Below, piece by piece: positions 53,262-61,868 of a stretch of 64,000 bases of DNA; the first letter of the stretch is position 1; every line of letters begins with the position of its first letter. Source of the DNA: Ornithinimicrobium faecis (GTDB lineage: Bacteria; Actinomycetota; Actinomycetes; Actinomycetales; Dermatophilaceae); the NCBI RefSeq assembly GCF_023923225.1, contig NZ_CP099489.1, positions 1 through 64,000 on the forward strand, read 5' to 3'. A model generated the notes under the pieces. The model was not told the origin of the DNA and did no database searches. It was given only the letters and a program-made list of their open reading frames with translations. A program made the position numbers and the translations under genes.

Positions 53262-53996
53262 GTGTCAAATCTGCAGCACCGCGCCGGAGTCATCGTGCCA
53301 CCCGCCAATCCGACAGTTGAGCCAGAGTTCGCCGACCTCATCTCGCCAGGTCTGGCCCTGCACACAACCCGGTTCCCGGTGTTCACCGGCTGGGATCAGA
53401 AGCAGCGCAACCAGGGATACCTGGACGCCCTCCCCACCTCGATCACCACCTTCGGCACCCTCGCGCTCGACTCGGTGTTCGTCGCCTGCACCGGGTCCCA
53501 CTACCTACTCTCCCCCGAGGACGACGCGATGCTATGCCAGGAACTCAGCCGGCAGGCAGGAACTGAGGTGCGGTCGGCGACCCTAACGATCACCGACGCC
53601 CTGACCGACCTCGGCGCCCGCGAGATCGTCGTAGCCTCACCTTACGAGGACTGGCTCACCGAACTGTCCCACCGCTACTGGGAAGCTGCCGGGTTCCCCG
53701 TCACCCAGGTCGTACGGGTGCGGTCTCAACAAGGTTTCAACCCCTACGACGTCACGGACGAGTCGCTGGCGGAGCAGGTGGATGCGGCGGGAGTGGCCGA
53801 AGACGCCGTCATCCTGTTCACCGGCACCGGAATGCCCACCGTCGGAGCTATGACCCGGCTGTCCTCGGGCAACCGGCGCCGCGTCATCTCCTCAAACCTG
53901 TGTGGCGCACGGTGGCTGCAGCGCCACCACCCAGGTGGTGGCCGACACCATCTACTCGCCCGGCTAGAAGCCCAGATTGCCGAGTTTTCCGGATGA
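53262..53996 (+). CDS. Maleate isomerase/AMDase-like protein (Asp/Glu racemase superfamily)
   Basis: The 244-aa product starts RAGVIVPPANPTVEPEF, as in maleate isomerase, EutA and arylmalonate decarboxylase relatives. The first catalytic Cys is present (FVACTGSHY, Cys76). The second, normally in an SCTN-type motif, appears replaced: LFTGTGMPT near residues 185-193. SSNLCGARWL is the late substrate-binding region. Isomerase activity is therefore uncertain, and a decarboxylase-like or other reaction is possible. The stop overlaps the next start (ATGA). Confidence 0.82.
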   Translation: MSNLQHRAGVIVPPANPTVEPEFADLISPGLALHTTRFPVFTGWDQKQRNQGYLDALPTSITTFGTLALDSVFVACTGSHYLLSPEDDAMLCQELSRQAGTEVRSATLTITDALTDLGAREIVVASPYEDWLTELSHRYWEAAGFPVTQVVRVRSQQGFNPYDVTDESLAEQVDAAGVAEDAVILFTGTGMPTVGAMTRLSSGNRRRVISSNLCGARWLQRHHPGGGRHHLLARLEAQIAEFSG

Positions 53997-55177
53997 ACGA
54001 ACAACACGACGTCCTCATCGCCGGCGCCGGCCCAGTCGGTCTGTTCGCGGCGCTACGGCTCGCCCAACAGGGCGTCGACGTCCTGGTGGTGGAAGCCGAA
54101 CCCACGCTCGGCACAGTCTCGAAGGCGTCCACGTTCCACCCCTCCACGCTCGACCTGCTCGACGAGGCAGGTGCTGCTGATGAGTTGCTGCACCAAGGCG
54201 TCCTCGTCGATGAGATCCAGTGGCGCGACCTTGACGCCACCATTCTGGCTAGCATCCCCTTCTCCCTACTCGCCGAACACACGGCATACCCATACCGCTT
54301 ACACGCTGAGCAGACCCTGCTCACACCCATCCTGCTACGGCAACTACGTGCCATCAACACAGACTCCGTCCGCTTCTCATCCCGGTGCGAGAGCCTGGTC
54401 CAGGACTCGGACGGAGTGTCGGCAACGATAGCCACCGCAGACGGCAGCTACACCGTCAAGAGCCCGTTCCTGCTGGCCGCCGACGGTGCTCACAGCGAGG
54501 TGCGCAAACAGCTGGGAATCGACTTCCCCGGACAGGCCTATGAGTCCCGCGCGCTGCGGGTGATCACCAAGGAAGACTTGCGCGAGCACCTGCCAGGGCT
54601 CTCCGGCATCACGTACGTACGTGACGCGAGACAGTCATGCAGTCTGCTCCAGATGCGGGACCACTGGCGGTTCATCTTCCGCGTCGCCGACAAGTCCAGC
54701 GACGCCGAAGCGTTGGAACCCTCGACGGTACGGCAGTTGGTCGACACCGTCGCCCCCGGCGTGAGCATTTCGATGGCTGAGGTCTACAGCAATCGGGCAC
54801 ACGTCGCCAGCAGCACCGTCCTCGGCCGGGTCGCGCTCATAGGGGATTCCGCCCACGTCACGACGACGGCCGGCGGCATGAACATGAACTGCGGGCTGCA
54901 CGACGCGTATGCCATGGCTCGCGCTACCGCTCAAGCCCTCGACGGCTCGCCGCTGGCGGCTTTCGAAGACGCCGGGGACGAGCGGCGACGCGTCGTGCGG
55001 GACGTTATCGTCCCGCGCACCGAGTCCCGTGCGGCAGGCTCGGACGGGGACACGGACGCCCTCACCATGGCCATCGCGGCGGCTAAGGCGCTCGCGGAGG
55101 ATCCTCACCGCGCGTTCACCTTCCTGTATGAGGCATCCCTATTCGACACGGCACCGAGGCTAAGGCGTAAGCGATGA
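53993..55177 (+). CDS. FAD-dependent aromatic-ring-type monooxygenase
   Basis: The 394-aa product has the FAD-binding GxGxxG motif DVLIAGAGPVGLFAALRLA at the N-terminus, the DG-type motif FLLAADGAHSEVRKQLG and the GD motif VALIGDSAHVTTTAGGMNMN. This is the PHBH-like flavoprotein hydroxylase layout. It would insert oxygen into an aromatic or heteroaromatic ring. ATG at 53993 and the stop at 55177 both overlap neighbours by four bases, so it is an integral operon member. Confidence 0.88.
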   Translation: MNEQHDVLIAGAGPVGLFAALRLAQQGVDVLVVEAEPTLGTVSKASTFHPSTLDLLDEAGAADELLHQGVLVDEIQWRDLDATILASIPFSLLAEHTAYPYRLHAEQTLLTPILLRQLRAINTDSVRFSSRCESLVQDSDGVSATIATADGSYTVKSPFLLAADGAHSEVRKQLGIDFPGQAYESRALRVITKEDLREHLPGLSGITYVRDARQSCSLLQMRDHWRFIFRVADKSSDAEALEPSTVRQLVDTVAPGVSISMAEVYSNRAHVASSTVLGRVALIGDSAHVTTTAGGMNMNCGLHDAYAMARATAQALDGSPLAAFEDAGDERRRVVRDVIVPRTESRAAGSDGDTDALTMAIAAAKALAEDPHRAFTFLYEASLFDTAPRLRRKR

Positions 55178-55968
55178 CCAGGATCTGGTTCCAAAAACAC
55201 ACCGTCGAGGGACGTCTCCCGTTGCTCGACCAGTGGTATGCGGACCATCTGAGGCGGATCGCCCGGCCGGGCACGGTCATCGACATCCACACCCTGCCGG
55301 CCGAGGCGTACCCCAAATCAATCCCCGAGGGAGTCGTCCGCTTCGGAGCCGTGGAGACCTTCTTCAGCCACTACTTCGCCCGCCAGGCGTATGAGGCCGA
55401 GCGGCAGGGGTACGACGCTTTCGTGATAGGCACATCCCAGGATCCCGGCCTGCGCGAGGGGCGGTCGCTCGCCGGAATCCCCGTGCTCGGATACGGGGAA
55501 ACTTCCTTTCACATGGCAGGGATGACAGGGCACGACTTCGGCATCGTAGGCTTCATCCCAGAACTCGCCGAACCGCTCGCCGAGAACATCAAGGCCAGCG
55601 GTCTGCAGCACCGATTCCGCGGTTTCAGCTACATCCAAGACGGAGCCCAGTTCGTGACAAAGGCACTGCAGGGCCAAACCGGCCCATTCCTCGAGGCGTT
55701 CGAGGAGGCCGCCGGGCGCGCCATAGCCAGCGGTGCCCAACTCATTATCCCAGGCGAGGGGCTACCCAACGAGATCCTGGTCCAGGAGGGCATCACCAGC
55801 ATCGGGGACGTGCCGATCCTGGACCCGGACGGACTCCTGGTGAAGATGGCCGAGAGCCTCGTCGACCTGAAAACCTTAGGCATCCTGTCGCGATCCGCGG
55901 CGGGCTACTGGAACCGCCGCCCGGATCCGGACTACCTGGATCACCTGGCGACGGTGTTCTGGAAGTGA
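55174..55968 (+). CDS. Asp/Glu/hydantoin racemase-family protein lacking both catalytic Cys
   Basis: The 264-aa product follows the hydantoin racemase pattern. In IGTSQDPGLREGRSLAGIPV the usual Cys is Ser (residue 88), and in LIIPGEGLPNE the second Cys is Glu (residue 195). Without the two cysteines a standard racemase mechanism is not expected, so the protein may do another C-C or C-N reaction. ATGA overlaps join it to both neighbours. With the hydantoinase-like gene, a cyclic-amide pathway is suggested. Confidence 0.8.
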   Translation: MTRIWFQKHTVEGRLPLLDQWYADHLRRIARPGTVIDIHTLPAEAYPKSIPEGVVRFGAVETFFSHYFARQAYEAERQGYDAFVIGTSQDPGLREGRSLAGIPVLGYGETSFHMAGMTGHDFGIVGFIPELAEPLAENIKASGLQHRFRGFSYIQDGAQFVTKALQGQTGPFLEAFEEAAGRAIASGAQLIIPGEGLPNEILVQEGITSIGDVPILDPDGLLVKMAESLVDLKTLGILSRSAAGYWNRRPDPDYLDHLATVFWK

Positions 55969-56792
55969 GCGGGGGTCTCATGGCATCGCACGGCGGACCA
56001 GTAATGACCTTGAGCAGCGAGACCAGACCCCAGGATGGTGCAGAGTCAACCACAGCACGGGTAGCCGATGTGCTTCTGGCGTTCGCTGGGGCCGACAGTC
56101 CGCTCGGAATCACCGACGTAGCCCGCGCGACCAACCTCAGCAAGGCGGTCGTCCACCGCATCGTCCAAACGCTATGCAGCAAGAGTTTCGTGTGGCAGGA
56201 TCCGGTCACCCGAAAGTACCGTCTGGGGATGGCCGCCTTCGCCCTGGCAGACTCTGCAAACCAAGCATCTGAATTCCGGAGGATCGGGATGTCCATCCTG
56301 GCGGACCTCACCGAAGCAACAGGTGAGACCACCACCCTCTCGGGTCGGGTCGGACACCGCCGCGTGTACGTCGGCCAGGTAGAGAGCCGACAACTGGTTC
56401 GCATCTCTGTACAAGTCGGGACAGCTCTGCCGCTGACTGTCGGTGCCTCCGGAGCCGCCATCCTCGCCTTCCTCCCCGACAACGAGATCGAAGCGGCGCT
56501 CGCCATTCCGATCCCGATGATGAGCGAGTACACCGTCACGGAACCTTCAGAGGTTCGTGCGCGGCTTCGAGAAGTCGTCCGTGACGGATACGCTCACACC
56601 ACGAACGAACGAGTGAAGGATTCCACCGGTTTCGCAGCCCCGGTGTGGAGTCCGTCGAACGAAGTAGTCGGCTGCATCAGCATCGCTGCGCTTACCTCTC
56701 GACTGACGCCGGAGCGCGAAGAGGATCTCGGTCAGCAGGTCATCCGGGCCGCCACCACACTGACCGAGCGCCTGCGTGGTCGGATCCCATGA
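55965..56792 (+). CDS. IclR-family transcriptional regulator
   Basis: The 275-aa product has an N-terminal winged helix (ADSPLGITDVARATNLSKAVVHRIVQTL) and a C-terminal effector domain (GETTTLSGRVGHRRVYVGQV, AALTSRLTPEREEDLGQQV). IclR regulators often control catabolic operons through short palindromes. Two candidate operators lie in the divergent promoter region at 47460 and 47609. GTG at 55965 overlaps the previous stop (GTGA); ATG at 55980 or 56019 is also possible. Confidence 0.9.
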   Translation: MSGGLMASHGGPVMTLSSETRPQDGAESTTARVADVLLAFAGADSPLGITDVARATNLSKAVVHRIVQTLCSKSFVWQDPVTRKYRLGMAAFALADSANQASEFRRIGMSILADLTEATGETTTLSGRVGHRRVYVGQVESRQLVRISVQVGTALPLTVGASGAAILAFLPDNEIEAALAIPIPMMSEYTVTEPSEVRARLREVVRDGYAHTTNERVKDSTGFAAPVWSPSNEVVGCISIAALTSRLTPEREEDLGQQVIRAATTLTERLRGRIP

Positions 56793-57664
56793 TGCCGTCT
56801 AGTTTCCCCGTAGCTCGTACCCTGCTTTACGTGCCTGGCGACCGTCCGGATCGCATCGCAAAAGCGCTCACATCCGGTGCCGATGTGGTTTCGATCGACC
56901 TAGAGGATGCCGTCGCCCCCAGCCACAAGGCGGTGGCGCGAGCGGGGCTCGCAGACGTCTTTGCGGAATGGCACGGTATTCCCGCGGTCCAGGTGCGTAT
57001 CAACGGGCGAGGGTCCGATTGGCACGAGGAGGACATAGCGGCGGTCGCCGAACTGCCGCGGCTGGTCGCCGTACGTATCCCCAAGGCCACCACCGCTGAC
57101 GATGTCCGGGCGATCACACAATCCCTGCCTGGGCGGGAAGTTCATGCCCTGATCGAGTCGGCTCTCGGCGCGGAGAACGCCTTCGAAATCGCCCGGTCCG
57201 GGGTCACGTCCGTCGGCCTCGGTGAAGCAGATCTGCGCTCACAACTCGGTCTGCCGGCCGGACCCGACGGTGATCCAGGCCTGGACTGGCCACGAACGCG
57301 CATAGTGTATGCGGCTGCGGCGGCAGGGCTGCCGCCGCCGCTGATGAGCGTGTACCCCCACGTGCGCGACCTCGACGGGCTCCGGGCGTCGTGCGCTGCC
57401 GGACGTCGCATCGGCTTCTTCGGACGCGCGGCCATCCACCCGGGCCAACTTGCCACGATCCAGGAGGCATTCACGCCGAGTGCTGCCGACGTCGATCGGG
57501 CACGAGAGACCCTCAAACTGCTGGCTGGTGCCGAGTCGGACAGGACGGGGACCGCGACGCTGTCTGACGGGTCGTTTCTCGATGTGGCGATGCTCCGGGC
57601 TGCCTTGCGTACCGTTGCTATCGCTGAACTTTCAGGCACCGAACGCCCTCAGGTTGTTGACTAG
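56789..57664 (+). CDS. CitE-like (HpcH/HpaI family) CoA-ester lyase
   Basis: The 291-aa product has RTLLYVPGDRPDRIAKAL, VVSIDLEDAVAPSHK with the metal Asp/Glu, VQVRINGRGSDWHEED, LIESALGAENAFEIA and GFFGRAAIHPGQL, typical of citrate lyase beta-like, citramalyl-CoA and malyl-CoA lyases. It would cleave a CoA ester to acetyl-CoA plus a keto acid, pairing with the CoA-transferase. ATGA joins it to the IclR gene. Its stop codon TAG is part of the CTAG target of IS1380 copy 2. Confidence 0.9.
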   Translation: MMPSSFPVARTLLYVPGDRPDRIAKALTSGADVVSIDLEDAVAPSHKAVARAGLADVFAEWHGIPAVQVRINGRGSDWHEEDIAAVAELPRLVAVRIPKATTADDVRAITQSLPGREVHALIESALGAENAFEIARSGVTSVGLGEADLRSQLGLPAGPDGDPGLDWPRTRIVYAAAAAGLPPPLMSVYPHVRDLDGLRASCAAGRRIGFFGRAAIHPGQLATIQEAFTPSAADVDRARETLKLLAGAESDRTGTATLSDGSFLDVAMLRAALRTVAIAELSGTERPQVVD

Positions 57665-59317
57665 CCCCGGTCATTCATGAGGAGGCTGAGTCCCGCGTCG
57701 TTGGGTGAGATGGCGCGGTGGCGCTTGGAGGGCATGGCGATGGTCCGGCTGGCGCTGCCGGGCTGCGGGTCTCCGGGTTCCTGGGGTCGGGGCGGATGTG
57801 TGGGTCAGGCGGGTTGTGGGATGGCGGCGATGTTGGCGAACACGGCGACGATCGGTGCCGCCCAGGGCCATGATTCGGGTATCCGGAGTTGTCGTCGACG
57901 CGCGCCGTGGACCAGCCGGGCGGGGACGTGCAGGAACCGGTAGCGCAGCGCTTTGGGCTCGCAGGATGCCAGGGCTTTAGCGTCACCGGTCAGGGCGAGC
58001 AGTCGCGTCCAGGCGGTCAGGTCAGCGGCGATCTGCGTCAGGATCAGCCACGCCTGGTTGATCGCGAACTCTCGCGACGGGAACCGTCCCAGCCCGCTGT
58101 CCTTGGCGTGGCGGATGCGGTCTTCGACGCGGGCGTGGGCACGGTGCCGGGCTTCGAGGAAGGCGAGTTGTCCGATCTTGGTGTTGGTCACGAACGCTTG
58201 GTAGCGCCACCCGTCGGCCTCCTCGAAAAAGGGATAGCTGGGCACCGGGGTGCGGGCGTTCGCGGCGCACGATGACGCGCATGCCCGCGGGCCACTTGCC
58301 CAGCACGCTCGCGCCGATCAGCCCCGTCAGCTCGGCGACGTCACCGCCCTGCCGGATGCCGCCGTCAGCGTCCAGGGCCGGAGTCCAGATCTTCTTCGGC
58401 ACCTGATCGATCGCCGCACGGACCTGTTCGGTGATAGCGAACCCGATCGAGTAGTCCACGGTGCGGCCGCGGACTTGACCCTGCTCGTGCAACCAGTCCA
58501 ACAACTGGTGAGAGGCGCCAGCACCGTCGGAGCGGACCAGCAGGTGCTTGCGGTGGGCGGCGGGGACCTGCCCGATCGCCTCGGTCAGGACCTGCACGTG
58601 ATCAGAGGCCGTGTTCGACCCGGCGTTCCCAGCCCGCAACGTCGCGGTCAGGAACTCCTGGGTGTTGTCGCACCACACTCCGAGCGGGTGATACCCGAAG
58701 GTCCGTTTGAACGTCGCCGCTGCATGCTCCTTCTCGCTGTGCGCGATCACGATCGTGGCGTCCACGTCCAACACCACGACGTCGCCCAGGTCGCTGCCGG
58801 CGACCTTGCTGGCCGGCACCCCGCCGGAGAACTGGGACCACACATGACGACGCACCCTGGCCCGCGCGGCCTGGATCTTCTTCACCCGGCCAGGGGTCAC
58901 CTCATCCAGGGTGCGCCACACCGTCGGCGCCGATGCGACCGGTCCGAGCACATCACCCTGGTGACGCAGCACGTCGATGTCGGCGATCGCCTCACCACCA
59001 TCGGCGAGCATGACCGCCACATCGGCCAGGACCCGGCCACGGTCATGGACCGGGACGAAACGACGCCGGGCCATCGCCTTGGACAACTCCCGAGTCAAGC
59101 CCGTTCGGTCGGCCAACAACCGCAACGCGACGCTGCCCGCGTGGGCCACCACGCCGACACCATCAGCAGAGACAGACAACCCCGACGACCACGACGTACG
59201 CTTCACTTACCGAGTGCTTCCTGCTGGGCGACCTGGGACCTTCGACAAGTCCAAGTCTTCCCTGCTCAGGGAGCACTTCGGTGTTTCACCACGCCGACCC
59301 CCGGTGAACGATCCGGG
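57665..59317 (-). mobile_element. IS1380-family insertion sequence, copy 2 (1653 bp)
   Basis: It has the same length, ends, orientation and translated content in all frames as copy 1 (36728-38380). Together the two copies bracket about 19 kb of other DNA that includes the whole catabolic cluster, the arrangement of a composite transposon. Confidence 0.92.
57805..59206 (-). CDS. IS1380-family transposase, frameshifted (copy 2)
   Basis: It is identical to the copy 1 transposase, including the shift at the T5 run (here 58226-58230 as A5 on the plus strand). The first frame runs from GTG at 59206, and the second ends at 57805. Both halves retain family motifs, so a functional protein would require a +1 shift or transcriptional slippage at that run. 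Confidence 0.88.
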
Positions 59318-59326
59318 CTAGTGTTC

Positions 59327-60262
59327 CTACGGACGTTCTGGCGAGGACTCTCCCAAGTCTTGTGGCGTGACTGGCAATAGCGCCCAATCATCTTCGAAAT
59401 CTGATTCGATCGGACCTTCTCGGTTCTTAGGGTGTCCGAACAGGCGTAGGCTGCGTGTTTCGCGATCTGCCTGGGACTTTTCTTTGAGTTCGGCCAGGGC
59501 CTTCTCTTTAGGGATACGCCATTTTGTCCCTGCGGTCTTCCCTTGTAGCCATGCTTCCTCAAGGTTTTCTAAGTATGAGTCGAAAGCGATTGGTGTATTG
59601 CCCCAGTAGGCGCTTCCGCCCTGGAAGAGATGGTGGTAGGTCTTGCGGTCCGGCATATGGTGAAACTCTTGCAGTCGGGTGAGGATGTCTATCAAGTGCA
59701 ATACTATTCTTGCTCCGTCGGATTGAAGGGTTCCTCTTGTCTTCGGTCTGCGTCGTTCGATTTGTTCGACTTGTTGGACGTATTCTTGGCTGGTGATTAT
59801 TGCGGGCTGTATGTCGGTGATCGTGGAGTAGACTTCCACGGGGAACGTCCCGTATGAGAGTGGTGCGGCATAGTGAAAGTGATAGTCGATGCTCATGCGC
59901 GGTCTTATAGGGGTGGGCCGGGGTTGTGGATGAGGAGGTGGGTCGTGCTGCTGGTTGGTGGGGGTTTTCTGTTCCGTGCTGGTCATGCCGTACTGCCGCG
60001 CCAGCCTTTGCATGTGTTTGAGGACGGACTCAGGGATTGGCTCCGAGGCATCCCGGGCGGCTACGGCGTGTAGCGCTCGACGGATTCTGCGTCGTGCGGC
60101 GTCGGCTGAGTCTCGGCACTTTGGTCCGCAGTATTCCGGAGGTCGCCCTCGGCCGACTGGTGTTGGCAGTGGGTTGCTGCACGCGGGGTGGAGGCAGTGC
60201 TGGCTCAGGTCGCCCAGGCCCAAGGATTCGAGGGTGGCTTCGGCTGTGGGGGTGGAGTCCAT
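59327..60262 (-). CDS. Hypothetical protein with N-terminal zinc finger
   Basis: The 311-aa product has a Cys cluster near residue 23 (CLHPACSNPLP, then YCGPKCRDSADAARRR), a form common in actinobacterial plasmid/phage proteins. A Pro/Gln/His-rich linker follows, then a helical C-terminal half (IVLHLIDILTRLQEFHHM). The coding DNA is visibly less GC-rich than its surroundings, which suggests recent acquisition. Its stop lies nine bases from the end of IS1380 copy 2. Function unknown. Confidence 0.6.
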   Translation of the reverse strand: MDSTPTAEATLESLGLGDLSQHCLHPACSNPLPTPVGRGRPPEYCGPKCRDSADAARRRIRRALHAVAARDASEPIPESVLKHMQRLARQYGMTSTEQKTPTNQQHDPPPHPQPRPTPIRPRMSIDYHFHYAAPLSYGTFPVEVYSTITDIQPAIITSQEYVQQVEQIERRRPKTRGTLQSDGARIVLHLIDILTRLQEFHHMPDRKTYHHLFQGGSAYWGNTPIAFDSYLENLEEAWLQGKTAGTKWRIPKEKALAELKEKSQADRETRSLRLFGHPKNREGPIESDFEDDWALLPVTPQDLGESSPERP

Positions 60263-60272
60263 CCGAGAAAAT

Positions 60273-60497
60273 ATGGTCAGGAAGTGTACGAACTGTCAAG
60301 GGTACTTTGACATATTCCCAGGTCAGCGGTCGTGTCACATGTGTGGATTGGCTGGGTGGGTCCCCGAGAAAATGCGGCGGCAGGGGACGCGGAATCATGA
60401 ACTTCTCGACGAGGGGTGGACCTGGCGGGAAGACTCTTGGATGTGGCCAGCGGTTGGGGTCACGGGGTCAGTGAGGCACTCGGTTCGCCGGGGGTAG
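60273..60497 (+). CDS. Small zinc-ribbon protein
   Basis: A 74-aa frame starting MVRKCTNCQGYFDIFPGQRS followed by CHMCGLAGWVPEKM: two CxxC pairs that make a short zinc ribbon. It starts 10 bases from the divergent gene at 59327-60262 and shares its lower GC. It lacks a strong ribosome site, so it is tentative. Confidence 0.42.
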   Translation: MVRKCTNCQGYFDIFPGQRSCHMCGLAGWVPEKMRRQGTRNHELLDEGWTWREDSWMWPAVGVTGSVRHSVRRG

Positions 60498-60627
60498 CGC
60501 TTGCTCGGGACTTGGCTGTACCGTACGCGCATGTTAACGATCCTTAACACGCAGGCTGGTGGTTCGCCGGGACCGACACGCGCTCCACCTCGCGGGTGAG
60601 GACCGATCTGGTTCCTGACAGCAAGAG

Positions 60628-60654
60628 GGGCACTCCGGTTGCAACGGAGTGCCC
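60628..60654 (+). terminator. Perfect 10-bp stem-loop upstream of the mobile cassette
   Basis: GGGCACTCCG and CGGAGTGCCC pair perfectly around a 7-base loop, with no T-run. It lies ~95 bases before the 39-aa gene and may be a terminator of upstream transcription, an attenuator or a recombinase-related structure. Nothing else is recognised in 60498-60747. Confidence 0.5.
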
Positions 60655-60747
60655 ACTCGCCGGCCGAACCAACCGGTTCGTCCTAACACCTAGCTCGGGC
60701 TTCCGTCCAAGAAGCGCCCGGGCGCTATCAGTTCCAAGGAGGATCTG

Positions 60748-60867
60748 ATGTTCAACAACATCAACGATACCGGGTCCGGGCGCGAAGCACAGCCCGTCCC
60801 GACCGTGCAAGCTCCGGAGGGCAAGCGCCCGCTGGAGTTGGCCGGTCACCGTCAGGCGGTGGCCTGA
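60748..60867 (+). CDS. 39-aa peptide leading the mobile cassette
   Basis: The frame has a textbook AAGGAGG site (60736-60742) and its TGA overlaps the next ATG (TGATG). The product MFNNINDTGSGREAQPVPTV and its tail have no recognised domain. The strong site and coupling suggest either a real small protein or a leader that drives translation of the recombinase-like gene. Confidence 0.55.
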   Translation: MFNNINDTGSGREAQPVPTVQAPEGKRPLELAGHRQAVA

Positions 60868-61868
60868 TGCCTGCCAAGAAGACTCGCGGGTGGGCCAAGC
60901 GCCCACCGGAGGAGCGCGGCCACGTCCCGGCCCTCCACAAGGTGGAAGTTTCAGACCAGGAGCGGCTCGACAGGCTGATGGCTTTCCAGCCGAGCCATGT
61001 CGGGCGGTTCACGGACGAAGCCATCGTGGTCACCGCGCAGAGGGTGGCGACGATCCCGTTCACCACCGTCCGTGACGACCGGAAGCGCATGCAGCGCCTC
61101 GTCAAGCGCAAGGCATCCTGGCTGGAGCAGAAGGGCACCGTCGACTGGGCGGCCGCCATGTCCGACCCGGAGCTGGACCGTTACTGCGAGGCCCAGACGC
61201 ACATGACCCAGGGGTCACGGAACTCCTACCGCTCCTACCTGCGTGGGGACGCAGAGGCGATGGGTCTGCGGGTCAGGTCCCGGTTCAAGGGTCGCCGCCC
61301 GTCGGTGACGTCGGCCTACTCCGAGAGGGAACGGAACGACCTGTGGCTCGACGCTGACTACATGGAAGGCGAGTACGAGCGCACCTACCGGATCGCCCAC
61401 GACCTGGCGTTCGCTGCCGGTGTCCGGTCCGAGGAGATGTCCATCCTTACTTGGGACCGGATTACCCCTCGCCCTGAGGGCGCGGTTGTGTCCATCGTGA
61501 ACCGCAAGGGTGTTGTCCGGGATGTGCCGATCGGTCCATTGCCGGCGGCGCGGCTGCTCCGCTGCAAGGCAGCGGCCGAAGCCGTGGACGAGTTCGTGTT
61601 CCGGCCAGACAAGGCAGACCGCCGGGCCGTGGTCAACCGGGTCTTGGATACCCCCACGTCGAAGAGGGTCCGTAAGTCACGGCTGAAGCTGTCGACGGCG
61701 AGGAACACCTTCATCGTGAACCTGTTGCGCAAGCCTGTGCCGTTCGTGACGGTTGCCTACCTGGCAGACCTGAACCCGGGCGGGAGCGTCGCCCAAGACC
61801 TGCTCGTGTGGGCTGGGAAGGGTGCCACCCCCGAGGAGCACGCCGCCGCTGTCTGGGGTGAGCTCTGA
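60867..61868 (+). CDS. Tyrosine-recombinase-like protein without obvious catalytic Tyr
   Basis: The 333-aa product resembles phage-type integrases in its C-terminal half. AAGVRSEEMSILTWDRI (Arg187) is the first box, RDVPIGPLPAARLL follows, and LSTARNTFIVNLLRK (Arg279) corresponds to the HxxR box with His replaced. The usual LGH becomes LADLNPGG and no Tyr follows in the expected place. The N-terminal half has a SAM-like helical region (YCEAQTHMTQGSRNSYRSYL). It may be an inactive recombinase or an accessory DNA-binding protein of the cassette. TGATG overlaps join it to both neighbours. Confidence 0.7.
   Translation: MPAKKTRGWAKRPPEERGHVPALHKVEVSDQERLDRLMAFQPSHVGRFTDEAIVVTAQRVATIPFTTVRDDRKRMQRLVKRKASWLEQKGTVDWAAAMSDPELDRYCEAQTHMTQGSRNSYRSYLRGDAEAMGLRVRSRFKGRRPSVTSAYSERERNDLWLDADYMEGEYERTYRIAHDLAFAAGVRSEEMSILTWDRITPRPEGAVVSIVNRKGVVRDVPIGPLPAARLLRCKAAAEAVDEFVFRPDKADRRAVVNRVLDTPTSKRVRKSRLKLSTARNTFIVNLLRKPVPFVTVAYLADLNPGGSVAQDLLVWAGKGATPEEHAAAVWGEL

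Larger units (their letters stand above)
57661..59321. repeat. CTAG target-site duplication around IS1380 copy 2
   Basis: CTAG occurs at 57661-57664 and 59318-59321, exactly flanking the element. Four-base target repeats fit the IS1380 family. The left copy supplies the last three bases of the CitE-like gene's stop codon. Confidence 0.75.

Noticed and set aside
42452..57664. Assignment to ectoine, nicotinate or itaconate degradation
   Set aside because: Each shares some enzyme families, but signature enzymes (ectoine hydrolase, 2,5-dihydroxypyridine dioxygenase, itaconyl-CoA hydratase) are absent.
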